64,000 nucleotides of DNA from Prionace glauca (GCA_037974335.1 CM075760.1:58619812-58683811); one strand, 5' to 3'; counted from the stretch's first letter, positions 21,560 through 35,458 are shown. The notes: generated from the letters alone by a model not told the origin. Made by a program: numbers and translations.

Positions 21560-23065
21560 GCGGCACAGTTGCAAAGGCAGATGCCTTGAGTTGGCTACAA
21601 TTAACAGACACTGGTCATATTCCCAATGGAAGAGACTGTAATCATGAAGTTTTTCAAAACTTTCCCAGTGGCAGCCAATAATATTCGGCTATGGATACAA
21701 AATTACCCAGTCCTCAATAAACTGAAGCAGCGAGTGCTGATGGGGAAAACCAAAAGGCCGTTACAGCCTGAATTACACCCATATTGGAGTGGCAGAGAGC
21801 AGCTGACTGTGGAAGATGGCACACTCTTATGGGGTTTAAGAGTGTCATCCTCAGCCAAGGTTCACCATCCCATCCTCGCGGTAATCATGGCCACCCAGGA
21901 GTGACAAACTGAAGAACCTCCAAATTGCCACGTCTGTGGCCAGGTATGAATACAGGAATTTGGTTGTGGGTCAGTGTTGGCAATGTCAACAAGGGACGAA
22001 TGTCACCAGTCACTACTCTTCACACTTGGGAATGGCTGGAACGGCCGTAGACGTGGCTGCACATGGACAGTGCCGGACCGTTCATGTGGTCTAAGTTCCT
22101 GATGATGATAGATGCTGATTCAAAGTGAATGACCGTACACAGGGTGAGTCAATCAAACACAAAGACAAGAGTGCAGGAATTTCATGCCTCTTTCTTGACA
22201 CCCGGGATCCCGCAGGTGTTGGTTTCTGAAAATGGACCACCCTTTATGAGCCAGGAATTTGTGCACTGCATGATGTTGAACAGAATTTAACGCGTTCGGA
22301 CAATGCCCATATTACCCTCATCCAGCAGCCTGGCAGAAAGAGTGGCCCAAACACTAAAAACAGGTTCAAAAAACCATCCCACAGCCTCCGTTGACAGCAA
22401 ACTATCCAGATTTCTCTTCAATTGCAGGACAACATGCCCCCAATCACCACTCTCCCACCCCCACCTCAACAAATGGAATAGCCCAAGTAGAGTTGCTCAT
22501 GATCACACTTCCCAAAGTTAAGTCTGATTTTCCGGGGGCGGGAGCTGACACCCAGAACCGTTCCCACCAACCGGGACAGGCACTTAAAGGCAGTTGTTAG
22601 GCGATTAGTTAAGAATCATGGCAATGGATCCGCGTGGTTCTGAGGCACGTACAGGTCAGGAACAGGGCCAGTTTCCTCTCAAGTCAGCTTGGGAGATGCC
22701 ATCCTACAGGAATGTTTCAAACATCTACAAGCCATGAAACCCCAAGACATGCAGGGAAAATCAATTCCCGGCACACCCGGAACTTTGGAAAGAATTCCAG
22801 GTACTCCGGCTCCTGCTCTCCATCTCCACCAGTGAGAAACTCGGAGTTGAAATGGAAACAGTGGGCTTCGAATCTCGACCACATTGTCTCCCGATAAAGG
22901 GAACTCGGGCCACAACGCTCATGGTGGAAGAGGCGAGCTCGGGTCTGCTGAACCCCACTGAGGCTGAGCAGGAGGAACCGGACCCAGCATTGAAATTCCA
23001 AACAAAGGCTTCCAAGGCTGTCAGCCCTCGGCGGTTACTCAGACCTAGAGGTGGAGGGGTGTAAT
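21560..23065 (+). mobile_element. Fossil Ty3/Gypsy-like LTR retrotransposon, 3' part of pol
   Basis: The region carries the end of the RNase H domain, the integrase zinc-binding stretch with GTLLWGLRV, and recognisable pieces of the integrase core and the C-terminal pol region. It is broken in many places and has no long frame. I did not find LTRs by eye. The level of decay suggests an old insertion. Confidence 0.75.
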
Positions 23066-23429
23066 AACTTAAAATTGATGAATGAGTTGGACATCGTCAA
23101 ATATAAACTACGGAACTGAGGCCTGTGAAATCTGCCTATTGAGGGATCTCCACAGACGTAAGCTGCAGAGCGTGCAACGCTGAGAGTTGGGGAAAGTGAG
23201 GGAGTTTAGGGAAGTGGATAGAGAGGTGTTGCTGTGTCTTGTGTCCCTTACCACCCGTTCCATACTGCCATGTCCAGTTGGGTAGGTGTTGACCAGACAT
23301 TACAGTTCAGAAAGTGACGTGGGACAAACGGAAGCAGCTGGTTGTTGAAAAGTCCTTGGAAGGAAAAGTGAGGGAATTTTCTGAGTAGCTCCTGCTGATG
23401 CCAGAGCTTCACGAAGCATTCCTGATGTT

Positions 23430-23590
23430 GTTAATGTTCTAGGTACGAATCCCGAAACTGCAGCTGATGGAATTTGAATTAAATAAAAATTGTCTGGAAA
23501 TGAAAATCTACTGATGACCATAAAACCATTTTTGATTGTCGAAAGGACCAATTTTTTTCACTAATGTCCTTTAGGAAAGGAAATCTACCA
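23430..23590 (+). repeat. SINE of the second family, fragment
   Basis: Contains 'gatggaatttgaattaaat' and 'ctaatgtcctttaggaaagg', matching the 18,357 copy. Confidence 0.75.
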
Positions 23591-23639
23591 GGGAGAGGGG
23601 AATAAAGCAAAGGTGAATTAGCTGAAGTGGAACGAGAGA

Positions 23640-26430
23640 ACAGGGCCAGTAAGACTCAGAGAAAGAGCAGAAATAGTGTGGCTCCTAATTAAAGAGGGTC
23701 TGCCAGACTGAAGTGCATTTGTTTCAATACAAAAAGTGTAACAGGTAAGGCTGATGGACGTAGAGCTTGGATTCGTTCTTGGAACTGTGAGGTTGCTGCT
23801 ATTACAGAGACTTGGTTAAGGAATGGAGAGAAATGACAGCTTAACGTAGAAGGATACAGATGATTCAAGCAGGATAGAGAGTCATGTAACGGGGAGGGAC
23901 ATTTTCAAGACTGGTAGGGAGAATATTGCAGCAGTACTGCAGGAGGACTGCACCCAATGTACTTCGCATGGCTTGTACAGCGAGGCAGTATGGGTAGAGT
24001 GCGGGAATAGGAAGGCTGTAGTCACAAGATGCGACATTTTCTATTGGCCTCCCAACAACCAGCGGGAGATTAAGAAACAGGTATGAATGAGATTTTGACA
24101 AGGTGTTAAAGTAACAGGATTGTTGTGGTGGGAGAGTTAACTTCCTCAAAATTGACAGGGACTCATTTTGTGCTCAGTGTGTGGATGGGGCAATGTTTGT
24201 AAGGAGCATCCAGGAGGGTTTCTTGAAACATTATATAGATAGTCCAGCTAGGGAAGCGGCTGAACTGGACCTGGTAATAGGGAATCAGCCTGGACAGGTG
24301 GTCGACATTTCGGTGAGGGAGCAGTTGGGGAACAAAGACCACAACTCAGTAAGCATTAAGGTACGGACAGAGAAAGGTAAGCGTAATACTCAAGTGAAGA
24401 TCCTACACTGGGCGAAGGCTAATTATAACAATATTAGGCAGAAACTGAAGAATGTAGATTGGGGCAGATGTTTGAGAGCAAATCAACATCTGGCACTGGG
24501 AGGCTATGAAGTGCAAGTTGATAGCAATTCCGGACTGGCACATTCCAATGAGGATGAAGGATAGGTATGGCAAATTTTGGAAACATTGTAAAATGAGATA
24601 AATTATGAGCCTAGTCAAAGTGAAAAAGGAAGATTTTTTTCTAGCCTAGGAAGACACAAAGCAATTATGGAATACAAGAAAAAGAAACTTTGGTAAAGAG
24701 TAAGGAGGGCGAAAAGGGGTCACGAAAATTATTTGGCCGCAGGATGGAGGAAAATCCTCCATCCTGCGTTTGACATATGCATAAAGGACAAAGGTTAGCC
24801 AGGGAGAGGGCTGGCACACTCGAGGACAGGTGAGGGATTCTATGCGTGGAACCAGGGAAATGGCGAGGGATTAAATACTTTACATCAGTATTCGCTAAAG
24901 AGAAGGACTTAGTGCATGATGAGTCTGGGAAAGGATGCAAAGATAGTTTGAGTCATTTTGAGAAAAAAAGGAGGGGATATTGGTGTTCGTGAGAAACAGT
25001 AAGGTAGACAAGTCCCCAGGGCCTGATGTGATATATTGCAGAATACTGAGACAGGCCAGGAGAAAATTGCTGGGGCCTTGAGAGAAATCTTTGTATCATC
25101 ACTAGCTACAGGGGAAGCACGAAGATTGGAGCTGATTTTTGTTTAGGAAGAATAGCAACAAAAAAACAGGTAAACACAGGCCAGTGAGCCTTATGTCAGT
25201 GGTCGGGAAATTATTGAAGACAGGATTTAAACCCACTTGGAAATAAATGGATGTAGTCGTGGGAGGCAACATGTTTCTTTTTTGAAGGCCCTATCGTTTC
25301 TCACTAACTTGATCGAGTTTTTTCGAGGAAGTGATGAAGTTGATTGATGAGGATAGGGATATTATTCAACATGGACTCCAATAAATCCTCAGACAAGGTC
25401 CCGCATGGCAGACTGGTACAGAAGGTGCAGTAAAATGAGATCAGAGGTGAGCTGGCTAGGTGGATGGAGAACTGGGTCGGTCATAGAAAACAGAGTGTCG
25501 CTGTGCAAGTGTGCATTTCTGAATGGAATGTTGTGGCTCAGGGATCAGTTCTGGTACCTTTGCTGTTTGTCATAGATATATAAATGATTAGAAGGAAATT
25601 GGGGAATCAGCTTGGAGATAATCGGCACATTGGGGGAAAGGTTGGAGAGCAGAGGATGCTGATTTAAGGTAAATGGTGGCGGGGCAAAAAGAACTGATTG
25701 GTTGAATGGACGAGTAATTCGCATATTTGATTTATTGCAGAGAAAAGTAACAAGATCAGTTTTGTTCAGCAGAATGTGAAGAGACAAATGGAAATGATGA
25801 AAACGCTACGAAAGTGAATATAGACGCCGAGGGACTTGAGTGAATTTGTGTATAAATCATTCATGATGTAAGACAGGTTGAGACAGCGTTAAACAAAAAA
25901 GTCAATAGTTTTTGTCTATTGTGGAAAAGAATACAGAAGCAAGGAAGTTGTGCTAAATTTGTAGAAAACGCTTTGAAAATCATCAACCGAAAAATTCGGT
26001 CCAATTTTCGGCACCGAACTCACGCAGAATGTAAAGTCAATAGGCTGGGTGTAACGTAAAACACGAGAATAATTCCAGAGATCAGAAACTTCGGCGACGA
26101 AAATATTTTGGAGAGGTTCGAACTAATTTCCTTAACAGGAAGTTGCTGATGTGACTTTAATGAGACAATCAGAATCCTGAGGGGTGTTGACAGTTTAGTT
26201 AGAGGGAAACTCTCAATGGCAGAAGGATCTTGACACAGAGGGCGCGGGTTGAAGTAATTTGGTGAAAGAAGCATGGAGACATCACGAAAAACATTTTCAG
26301 ACAGTGAGTGATCCAGATCTGGAATGTGCTGTTTGAGAGTGTGGTGCAGGCAGCGCCAATTAATGGTTTCAAAATTGGATTGGATAATTGTCTGAAAATG
26401 AACAAAATGCTGGACTGTGGGGTACAGAGT
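23640..26430 (+). mobile_element. Decayed, nearly full-span CR1-like LINE
   Basis: The order of pieces follows a CR1-group ORF2. Endonuclease motifs lie near 23,790-24,380 (ITETWL, LDLVIGNQPGQ, KDHNSVSIK). The linker follows, then reverse transcriptase pieces: SPGPD near 25,015, the PVSLMSVVGK equivalent near 25,185, the DKVPHGRL equivalent near 25,400, and PLLFV near 25,560. A 3' UTR like that of other shark CR1 elements lies near 26,220-26,420. The longest open piece is 24,181-24,564. Frames shift repeatedly and the FADD active-site region is not intact, so the element is dead. Confidence 0.75.
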
Positions 26431-26434
26431 GATA

Positions 26435-28060
26435 TTGGATGAATTCCTCCTTTAAAAGGCCAACACAGACATGACGCTTCAAAATGACCTTCTTCGCTGC
26501 TCTAAATACTTTATCAATGTTGAAAGGGAGACAGTGGCAATAAAGGTAATATCTCTGCGAGAGTAATTCCAAGGATAGGCAAATTTCTCAAGACAGATAT
26601 TCAAATCCAAATACAACAGGTTTTAAAATACAATTACAATTTTGAATGTAAAGCTCGTTTCCTTAATTGCCGTTATGACGAGAAATATATCAGATTCTCT
26701 AATACCCTGGCGATTGGCGATTACGTGCCTTCTATGATGGTCTAGAAAACCAGCAAATTCAAGGTATTAGCGATTGCCAATATATGCTGGCCTTACCAGC
26801 TGGGTATACAGCCCATGAAAGAATAAGAAACAGCAACTGAAATCAGCATTTCACAACACCTGCAATAGCAAAGCTCGTCCAGGAGATGGCAGTGAAACAG
26901 CGTTTAACTTCTTTTGGCACGACACGATACACCTGTAATTCTCAGCCTTCTTATTCTTATTGATACAAAGGATTGAAACATCTGCAATCTCCAGAGAAGG
27001 AGCAATATTCCTGTTTAACCGTTATATTCACCAATTCCATGGTAACCATCCTATATACTTTCTACTGTGTATAGGTTGTACAATCTCGGTAATACGATGA
27101 ATCAGGATCAGGTGCATCATAAGGGTGGCCAAACCTTATGATATAAACAGTGATATTGCCTGGTGAACATGGACTGCAGCGATTCAAGATTGCAGCTCAT
27201 CACCACTTTGTCAGGGGCAATTAGAGAAGGACAACAGATGTCAGTGCTGCCCACAACCTATAAATGATTAAAAATTATGCAGTAACAACTGAGACAGAAT
27301 CTAATCTAATATAGACAGATATGCTAGCAGAATCATGACATAACCTGACTGGAAGAGTCATATAAAGCAATGTATGGGATCTCTAGAGTAAGAGAGACAG
27401 AGCATGATATAATGTATAAATAAATAGTTTTTTTCTGTGCGTATGATAATTCTAGAAAAAGGAATTTGTCCAATAATAACTAGCAGGTGTCAAATGAAGC
27501 AACATCAGATACAGGTTTTAATTCACAACTGATTGGGTAACGCTTTCCAAAAATAATAATCGAGAATTAGAACATTATAATTTGAATGACTGGCTCCAGT
27601 GTATCACTAACAGAGACAGCTGGGCCTGGAGTCAGACTGGGACCTGATATAAAGAAACAATCATTTCTGGGGTCTTGGCGCAGGTTTCTTTGTATTGACG
27701 AACGATGCAGGGATTTGTGTGGCAAACACAGATTGGAAATCCCATGGCAACCGCAGGAGTGACTGACTCCACCCGACTAAGAGCTGCTGTTCTCAAGGAG
27801 GGGAGTGGGGTTTAATCATAACGGACTCCATAAAGTTCTGTTATCTGAGGTAACAATGATGAATCTGTCAGAGGAACAGAAAACAATCTGTTCCTTCTCA
27901 TTCTTACAGGCAGTTCCACATATATAGACACAATTAGGACTCAATATGAAAAACTTCATCGGATGAAAAAAAACAGTGCAATAAATGCACTGTTCGATCC
28001 AATGCTCATTTGTTCAAAGCCTTGGCTTGTAAATAGAATTGAATTTCGGAATGGTTCCTG
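26435..28060. other. No gene recognised
   Basis: AT-rich sequence without long frames, repeats I recognise or RSS-like signals. Confidence 0.4.
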
Positions 28061-28065
28061 GCAAT

Positions 28066-28229
28066 TACACACATACATACACACACACATTTAGGCATAC
28101 ACAAACACACACACACACATTCACACACACACATACACACACAGATTTAGGCATACACACACATTTAGGCATACACAAACACACACACACACATTCACAC
28201 ACACACACAAACACACACACGCATTTAGG

Positions 28230-28270
<41 letters not shown>

Positions 28271-28292
28271 TTAGGCATATACACACACACAA
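28066..28292 (+). repeat. CA microsatellite with a TTTAGGCATACAC minisatellite unit
   Basis: The motif 'tttaggcatacac' or its close variant recurs at about 28,090, 28,146, 28,164, 28,224 and 28,269 within (CA)n. Confidence 0.85.
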
Positions 28293-28299
28293 CATTTAT

Positions 28300-30625
28300 T
28301 GTCAAAAGATATTAGCACAAGACGGCAGCTGTAAAAAAATTGTACTTTATTCAGTCTTAATGAAGGATAGGGAGAGGCACAAAGCGAATGCTAGGACAGT
28401 TATATAGACGAACCATCAAAATGGTCCCATTCTCAAATTCTAATCTCATGAAGGGTATATCTAATTTATTTTCCAAAGTTACTGTGAAATCGGGTTCGAT
28501 CAACCTTTCAAGCTGTTCATTCCAGTTCATAACAACTCTTGTGTAAAAGTAAATGATCCCATTTCTGTCTCTCTGCTCAGTAGAATAAATCTGTGCCCAT
28601 GGGTTGCTGACCGTCCTCCCAATTGAAATATTCTCTCTTTAGTTAACCTACTTACAGCTTCATGATTTTGAATACGAATAGAAGTGTTCAAAAGACTGAC
28701 AAGGAGTAGAGAGCGGCACCGAGAGAGTTAGGAGAAAGAAAAATGGAGCGCTGACAGATAAAGGCCCAGGAACAAAAATAAGTAGCAGATGGAGAGAAAA
28801 TGATCAAACAATACAAGATAACAGCTATCATTCCCTCCCTTCACAGAACCCGGGGGAACTCAGTGAATATCCCACTGACCATCCAGTTACGTCCGGGAAT
28901 GCAAACTCTGAATGGATTACATCAGGCTTATTTGTAAATGTCACCACAATGAGATCTGTGCGACTCTGCCCTGACTCTGTGGGCAGATATAGGCCGCACT
29001 GACAGATGTTCTCACCAGATTGTGGTCTCTGGATTTATTTTCTGCTCGGAAGTGAGATGTGTGGTTTGGAACCCGCAGCATGAAACAGGAAGTTGTGTTA
29101 CCTGAGTATGAAAGAACCGGGACCAGTTTGATGTTATCGCCGTGAACAGTCTTCCTGCCTGTGAGGGTGAACTCACTCTGACAGCATCAAGAACAGTCAC
29201 ACAGATTGCTGCCGGTCTCAGCATTACATTCACCTCCATTCCCATTTTAAGGAACCAAGAAAATGATCATATGGGGTTTACATAATGGGGTTTACATAAA
29301 ATGGGGGTTTACATAAATTTATTGAAGGGAAGATGGACTGAAGATTATCACTAATAGAAAGGAGGGAAATTAAAGCATTTTTTTTCTTCGGAGGTGTTCT
29401 AAAATAGAAACTTTCAGTGTTGTGTGACAGAAATCGAGGAGAGAGATTAAGTGAGTGAACTGGCCTATTTCCGGCACTGAATTTTCCTCTGATGACACTT
29501 TTTGCTTCATCTTTTCAGTCGTAAGGTGCCTTAAGCAAAAAGAAAGATTTTTCTTTCCAACTTGGAGCTCGATTGGCTCCTAGATACTTGTTTAATTGAA
29601 TTAATGGATACGGACAGAGCAAAGAGAAGTTATCTGATTTAGTTGCAGTCTGAGACAGAGAAAGAAAGGAGAGAAGTTCAGTGAGTCATCTGAAAGATGC
29701 ATTGTCTTGGCAGCGGAATGGCCAGCTGTACATCCCATGTACAGGACGCCAAGGGCGTCCAGGGCAATTCATTAACTTTGGGTATTGAATGAGGCAAAGA
29801 ATGTGTAACTAAATATTGAATAAGTTACCATAACTAATTGCCCTTATAAGATGGTGATGAGAATTGCTGCGAAATCTGTGGTGAATGTCCTTACACCGCG
29901 CTGTTACAGACGGTGTTCTTGCATTTCATTCCAGCAACTGTGAAGGAAGGGCGATATTTTTCCAAATCAGGTATATGACTGACTTGGAGTGGAATTTACG
30001 GGTAATATTCCCAGGTAACTTTTACCCCATCCTTCCAAATGGTAACAGGCGTGTATTTGGAAGGTTTTGCCGAGAAGTCTTGGTCAGTTTCTGAAGTGAA
30101 ACTTGAATACGGTATACAATACTTCTGTTGTTTGTCGGTGGTGGAGAGAGTGAGCATTTGGAAATGCTATGCCAGTCAAGCCGGCTGCTCTGTTCTAAAT
30201 ACATTAAAACTTCTTGAATGTTGTTTGAGCTGCACTTATTCAAGCAAGTGGAGAGAACCCTCTTTCATCCTTAGTTGTGGCTTGTAGACAGTGGACAGGT
30301 TTGGGGAGTCAGGAGGTGGGTTACTCACAGCAAGCTGACCCGATATTCCATCCGGAGCTTTTATATACCTAGTTAAGTCAGGAATTAGTCAATGGTAACC
30401 CTAACGATGTTTATAGTGGGAGATTCAGTATTGTAATATCATTGAATGACAAGGAGCAATGGATAGATTTTCTCTTTTTGGAGATGGTCATTGCCTGACG
30501 CTAATATTACTAATAATCTCCAAATCACAAAAAAAAGTATTTAACATATTATTTTCAGCATTGTATTTGGTATGCATATAATTGCAGTTTATTTAATGTC
30601 GTTTATTAAGATTCAAATTTATTCA
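28300..30625. other. No gene recognised
   Basis: No domain, RSS or splice-framed exon is convincing. A short minus-strand frame at 29,012-29,245 was considered and rejected. Confidence 0.4.
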
Positions 30626-30631
30626 AATCAC

Positions 30632-32275
30632 TTTGGCCTTTCTGTCACCAAAGAATCAAATCTGTCCCAGAATTCAGAGGGAAATTGAATTAAGTCAGAC
30701 CGAGGATCAGGAGCAGCTACCCAGCAGCCTTTGTGCTTTATTGACAAGTAATCACCCCATCACCACACATAAATCTCTGTAGAATAATTGGAGTCATTTT
30801 TAAAATGACTGCATAACTGTCACTCATTCGCAATTAAATAATTTCATTCGCCATTTCCCATTCATTCATAAGGATTAGTGTATCTGAAATTGATTTATGG
30901 AAGGTGGGCGATGCTGCTGATGGCACCATTTATTCCCTATTGCTAATTGCATTCGGTAAGCTGGGGGTGAGCGCCCTTCATGAACTGCTGCAAAACCTGC
31001 TGTGTAGTTATATCCACAGTGCTGTTAGGGAGGGTGCTTCTACATTCCGACCCAGCGACATAAAAATACAGCAATGTACGTCCAATGTATGTCCAAAAGA
31101 GGTTTATTAGTGTTTTGGAGTGGAATTTCCAGGCGAGACTGTTCCAATTCACCAATTGTCATCAATCCATAAAGATAAAGAATGATTTCATCAATTATAT
31201 TCAGCACTTTGCTAAAGGAAATACTGCGGATTCTGGAAACTGAAAAAAAAAACTGTAAATGCTGTAAAATCTCAACAGGTCTGAGAGCATCTGTGGAGAG
31301 AGAATAGAGTAAGAAGTCTGACAACACCAGATTTGAATCCAACCAATTGATTTGATCGTAAATTTTATTTAATAGCATCTCCACGTCATGAGAGAGAATA
31401 GAGCCAACGGTTCGAGTCAGGATGGCCCATTATCATTTAGAGGGAATTGAAGAGGGTGATGAAATTGAGAAATGATGAGACTGGAAAGGGATTAGGAAGA
31501 TTTTGTTTTCCGATACTGTTAGTGATTGAGGCTTTGATTAGATTAGTTAGGATGTAGAAGTTGATTATGATATTTGGGATCGTATATGAATTGACACAAT
31601 TTGTGTGTGTCTGAAAATAGTGTATAGAATTAAACAGTAGCTATTTTAACGATTCCTTTCTCACAGGAAAGTTATTCAGCTTCTCTGACACCTTGTTAGA
31701 AACAATGATGATCTCTCCAATCTGAAATGCTCTTCCGAAGCATTCTCCAGATTCGAAATGTTGTCTCTAATCTGTCTCCACAGATGCTGTCGGACCTGCT
31801 GAGATTTTCTGTTTGTTTTAAATGTTTAATTCTATACAATAGGTAACTGAACTTTGCTTCGTATAATTTATTGATATTAACATTTAATGACGTTTTATTG
31901 GCTGTTTTGTCAGCAAGGAATAAAACTTGTCCCAGAATTCAGCGGGAAATGGAATTAATTTGGACCGAGGATAATGAACAGCAGCCTCTGCGCTTTATTC
32001 ACATGTCATCACCTCATTGACACCTCATAAGATGATTGGGCTCAGGAGGGAGAATTGTAATATTTGAAACATCTGGCTCTTTCATATGCAACAAATTACT
32101 CAACATGCCCTCACCCAAATTAGTGAAGCGATCAGGATGCAAAGTGAATAATGTGGCAGCCTCTGCGCTTCATTGACATGTCATCACCTCATTATTACAC
32201 AGAAAATCCTGATACATAGCTGGAGTGTGTGATGATTTTCAAAATGATGATATAAATGTGACCACTCATACCTCA
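30632..32275 (+). repeat. Dispersed direct repeat in three copies
   Basis: The unit contains 'cccagaattcag.gggaaat' and 'ctttattgaca..t.atcacc'. It occurs at 30,632-30,810, 31,895-32,030 and, in part, 32,155-32,275. It suggests a local duplicated element of unknown family. Other repeat tails lie between the copies at 31,226-31,440 and 31,765-31,815. Confidence 0.65.
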
Positions 32276-32505
32276 TGTGAAGTTACTGAATCTTTAAATC
32301 CCTATTCATTATTACACAGTTGTGGGAAATAATGTAACACTTGTAGTTGCCCAGTGAGTCTCACAACCTTTCTGTTGCCACATTATTTACTTTGCAGCCT
32401 GATCGCTTCACTAATTTGGGTGAGGGCATGTTGAGTAATTTGTTGCATATGAAAGAGCCAGATGTTTCAAATATTACAATTCTCCCTCCTGAGCCCAATC
32501 ATCTT
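32029..32505. repeat. Near-perfect 130-bp inverted repeat with 217-bp loop
   Basis: Arm 1 (32,029-32,158) and arm 2 (32,376-32,505) are reverse complements with about two mismatches by eye. Matching landmarks are 'tttcatatgcaacaaatta' in arm 1 and 'taatttgttgcatatgaaa' in arm 2. No coding signal is present. Confidence 0.92.
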
Positions 32506-32819
32506 CCTTCTTTTTATCTTGGAAAGGAAAATTCAGCATCAGCAGAGAAATGAACAGGAAAATCTTGTCTTCCTCTTTGTGAGGATCAGTTTGCTAACTC
32601 CCGATAAACCCAGGATGGATTTCACCCAGAAACTCTGGAAGGATTGAATATGTTAGGCTGACTGCAACGTGGAATAAAGGAGCTGATTCAATATATGAAG
32701 TAGTCAAGCAGAAATATGGGAATGTAGAACAATATCTTTCAGTACCATCTATCAATGCATTCATCAATCAATTCACTGATTCCTCATTCAATATATTCAG
32801 ACATCCAGCTGTCATTCAT

Positions 32820-33535
32820 CGAGTCATAGAGTCATAGAGGTTTACAGCATGGAAACAGGCCCTTCGGTCCCACTTGTCCATGCCTCCCTTTTATTTAACC
32901 TGCCAGCTAATCCCAATTGGCTGCATTTGGCCCATATCCCTCTATACCCATCGTACACATATAAAAACTAAATGTTTTCTAAAAAGGTACAATTGTACCT
33001 GCCTCTACTACTACCTCTGGCAGTTTTTTCCAGACACTCACCACCCTCTCTGTGACACAATTTTGCATTTCTCCCCTCTCATCTTAAGTCTATGCCCTCA
33101 AGCTTAAAGTCCCCTAATTTTGGGAAAATAATATTGACTATCCATCTTGTCTATGCCCCTCATTATTTTATAGACCTCAGCCTCCTACACTCCAGAGAAA
33201 AAACGTCCCATTCTAGTTAGCCTATTATTATAATCCAAACCATCAAGTCCCAGTAGCATCCTAGTAAATCTTTTCTGGACTCTTTCTAGTTTAATAATAG
33301 CGTGACCAGAATTGCACATAATATTCCAAGTGTGGCCTTAACAATGTCTTGGACAACTTCAACAAGACATCCTAACTCCTGTATTCAATGTTCTGATCAA
33401 TGAAACCAAGCATGCCGAATGCTTTCTTCACCACTCTATCTACCTGTACTCTACTTTGAAGTCGCTATGAACATGTACCTAGAGATCTCTTTGACCTGTA
33501 ACTCTCCGCAACGTGCTACTATTGACTGATTCATC
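32820..33535 (-). mobile_element. CR1-like LINE 3' end, antisense
   Basis: Starts with 'cagcatggaaacaggccctt'. Further in, the antisense of the conserved reverse-transcriptase C-terminal/3' region is readable ('gtgaccagaattgcacata', 'ccaagtgtggcc'). Truncated and decayed. Confidence 0.75.
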
Positions 33536-33614
33536 CAACTATAATTCATTCAACAGTCATTCATTCCTGCATCAAAAATCGTGTATTTATTTTTTTCATA
33601 GATGGTGACGTAAT

Positions 33615-33850
33615 ATTAATTTATTAGATGCAGCGATCCAGAGGCTCAGGGAAATGAAGTGAGGACAGGGATTTAAATCGGGCCATTGGAACTGGTGGAA
33701 TTTGAATTCAATTAATAAATGTGGAATAGATTCTAATGGCGACCATAGGGACCTCTCTGATTCTCCCATGGAGGAAATCTGCCATTGCTACCTGGTCTCA
33801 CAAGAATGTGACTCCAGATGGACAGCAAAATGACTGACTGACATCTTCAG
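33615..33850 (+). repeat. SINE of the second family
   Basis: Contains 'cagcgatccagaggctcag', 'ggtggaatttgaattcaatt' and 'gaatgtgactccagatgga', matching the 18,357 family. Confidence 0.75.
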
Positions 33851-33859
33851 AAGTCGCCA

Positions 33860-35280
33860 AGAAAACGAATCAGTTCAAGGGAATTTGGGACAGGCAAAAC
33901 GTTCCACCAAATTCAAACATCCCACGGAAGGATAAAGGGAAAAGAAAACACAAGCATACGTATTCATGTTTTACAACATGTATCGTCCCTCTGAGCCACC
34001 TCTCACAGACTGCCTGTAATTATCTTGATCCATCCACCGCAATATCCTGACGTGTTGGGAAAATCATCATTATTGTTAACAGCACGCCAGAGAAGCGGCC
34101 TAACGTTTCTTTCCTGAGAGATGGGAAATTATCATACTGAACAACACATTTAAAGAATTAACATGCCCCCAGTACCGTTACTGGGTAGATTTATTTATAA
34201 ATAGGCTTCATTGACAATGTGAAGAGTTTGATGTTGGCTTGGAGCCAAGCGATCAGTGCTGAGGATATCGACTTTTGATTTACTGAATAACACCCGCCAG
34301 ATGTTTCCTGTCAATAATTTTGAGCATTTGGCAGCAGCCTGGATTGCTGCCAAATATTGTATGGGGCAGATAAGCGTGAACCTGAATGGACAAAATGGAA
34401 CTCAACTATTTAAACAACAATGGTTTCATTCGAACAATAAAGACGCATTTTAAATCGTTATGATTCTAATCAGTCTTTTCTTTTAATGCCCTGTTAATTC
34501 TGTGATTAAGTATATCGGAAAACAATAAATTGACCAGATGCTATTTCATTTCGAGTAAATGTCATTCCAATAATTAAAACCTGTTTTTTTGAACAGCTTC
34601 ACTAAGTGTGAAAGAGAGAGATGTTGATGGTCACATCTCCCAGTCTAATGAGGTCAGTGTAATCGCGAAAATAATTAAAAGAAAATCATAAAACTGCCTT
34701 GAAACCAGAGATTGCTGGAATACTCTGAAAATTCTGCACCTCATTTAAACAACAGTATCTCTTGTACCTGATTAGCAGTCTATTCTCTTACAATATAACC
34801 TGATTTTGATTCTTTAACAAACCCTCTCATAGTTGCCAATGAATGGATAATCGGTCAGTTCATAACCTGGTTGAAATGAAGATTAAAAAAAATATTCGTG
34901 TAATAATGTTAATGTGACAAAAATCAAATCCTGATATCCTGTGTTATGAAGCCGGTGGCCAATACAATGGTTTGGATGCTGAAGGAGAACAGTACTGTTC
35001 GCCGCGTGCCTTCCGACTCATTAAATTCTCTGTCAATGTCGAAGTCAATTTTATGTTTCTCTGTCAGCTCACTGTTTAAATGTCAAACAGGCGGGTTTGT
35101 TTCACCCCTAATTTACATAGAGCAGAGGAATTTTGAGAAATGTCAGCAAACACTGTATAATGCGAGGAAACTCATGTTATCTTCAGAACCAAAATGTGCA
35201 GTGATAGCCATCCACACTGTAAGTAGAATGGCTTTGTTCATTCGCCGCATTTAATTACAGAAATCGATAACAATTCCCCT
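33860..35280. other. No gene recognised
   Basis: AT-rich, no supported feature. Confidence 0.4.
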
Positions 35281-35283
35281 TAT

Positions 35284-35458
35284 CACAGAATTCCGACAGT
35301 GCAGAAGGAGGCCATTTGGCCCATCGGCCCTGCGCGACAACAATCCCATGCAGGTCCTGTCCTAGCCCCGTAACTCCACATATTGACTCTGCTAAGCCTC
35401 CTGACATCAAGGGGCAATTTATCATGGCCAATCATCTACCCCACACATTTTTGGACTG
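35284..35458 (-). repeat. tRNA-derived SINE, 3' part
   Basis: Antisense copy of the 5190 family, from 'gtgcagaaggaggccatttg' to 'cacacatttttggactga'. Confidence 0.8.

Noticed and set aside
24181-24564. 127-codon frame considered as a host gene
   Set aside because: Matches the endonuclease C-terminal/linker region of CR1-type LINEs (LDLVIGNQPGQ, KDHNSVSIK).
28066-28292. Possible CRISPR-like regular repeats
   Set aside because: Units are embedded in (CA)n with no unique spacers, in a vertebrate nuclear sequence.
29012-29245. Minus-strand frame starting MGMEVNVMLRPAAICVTVLDAVR, considered as a V leader exon
   Set aside because: No V exon, acceptor or RSS follows on that strand, and the possible donor is in the wrong phase for a V leader.
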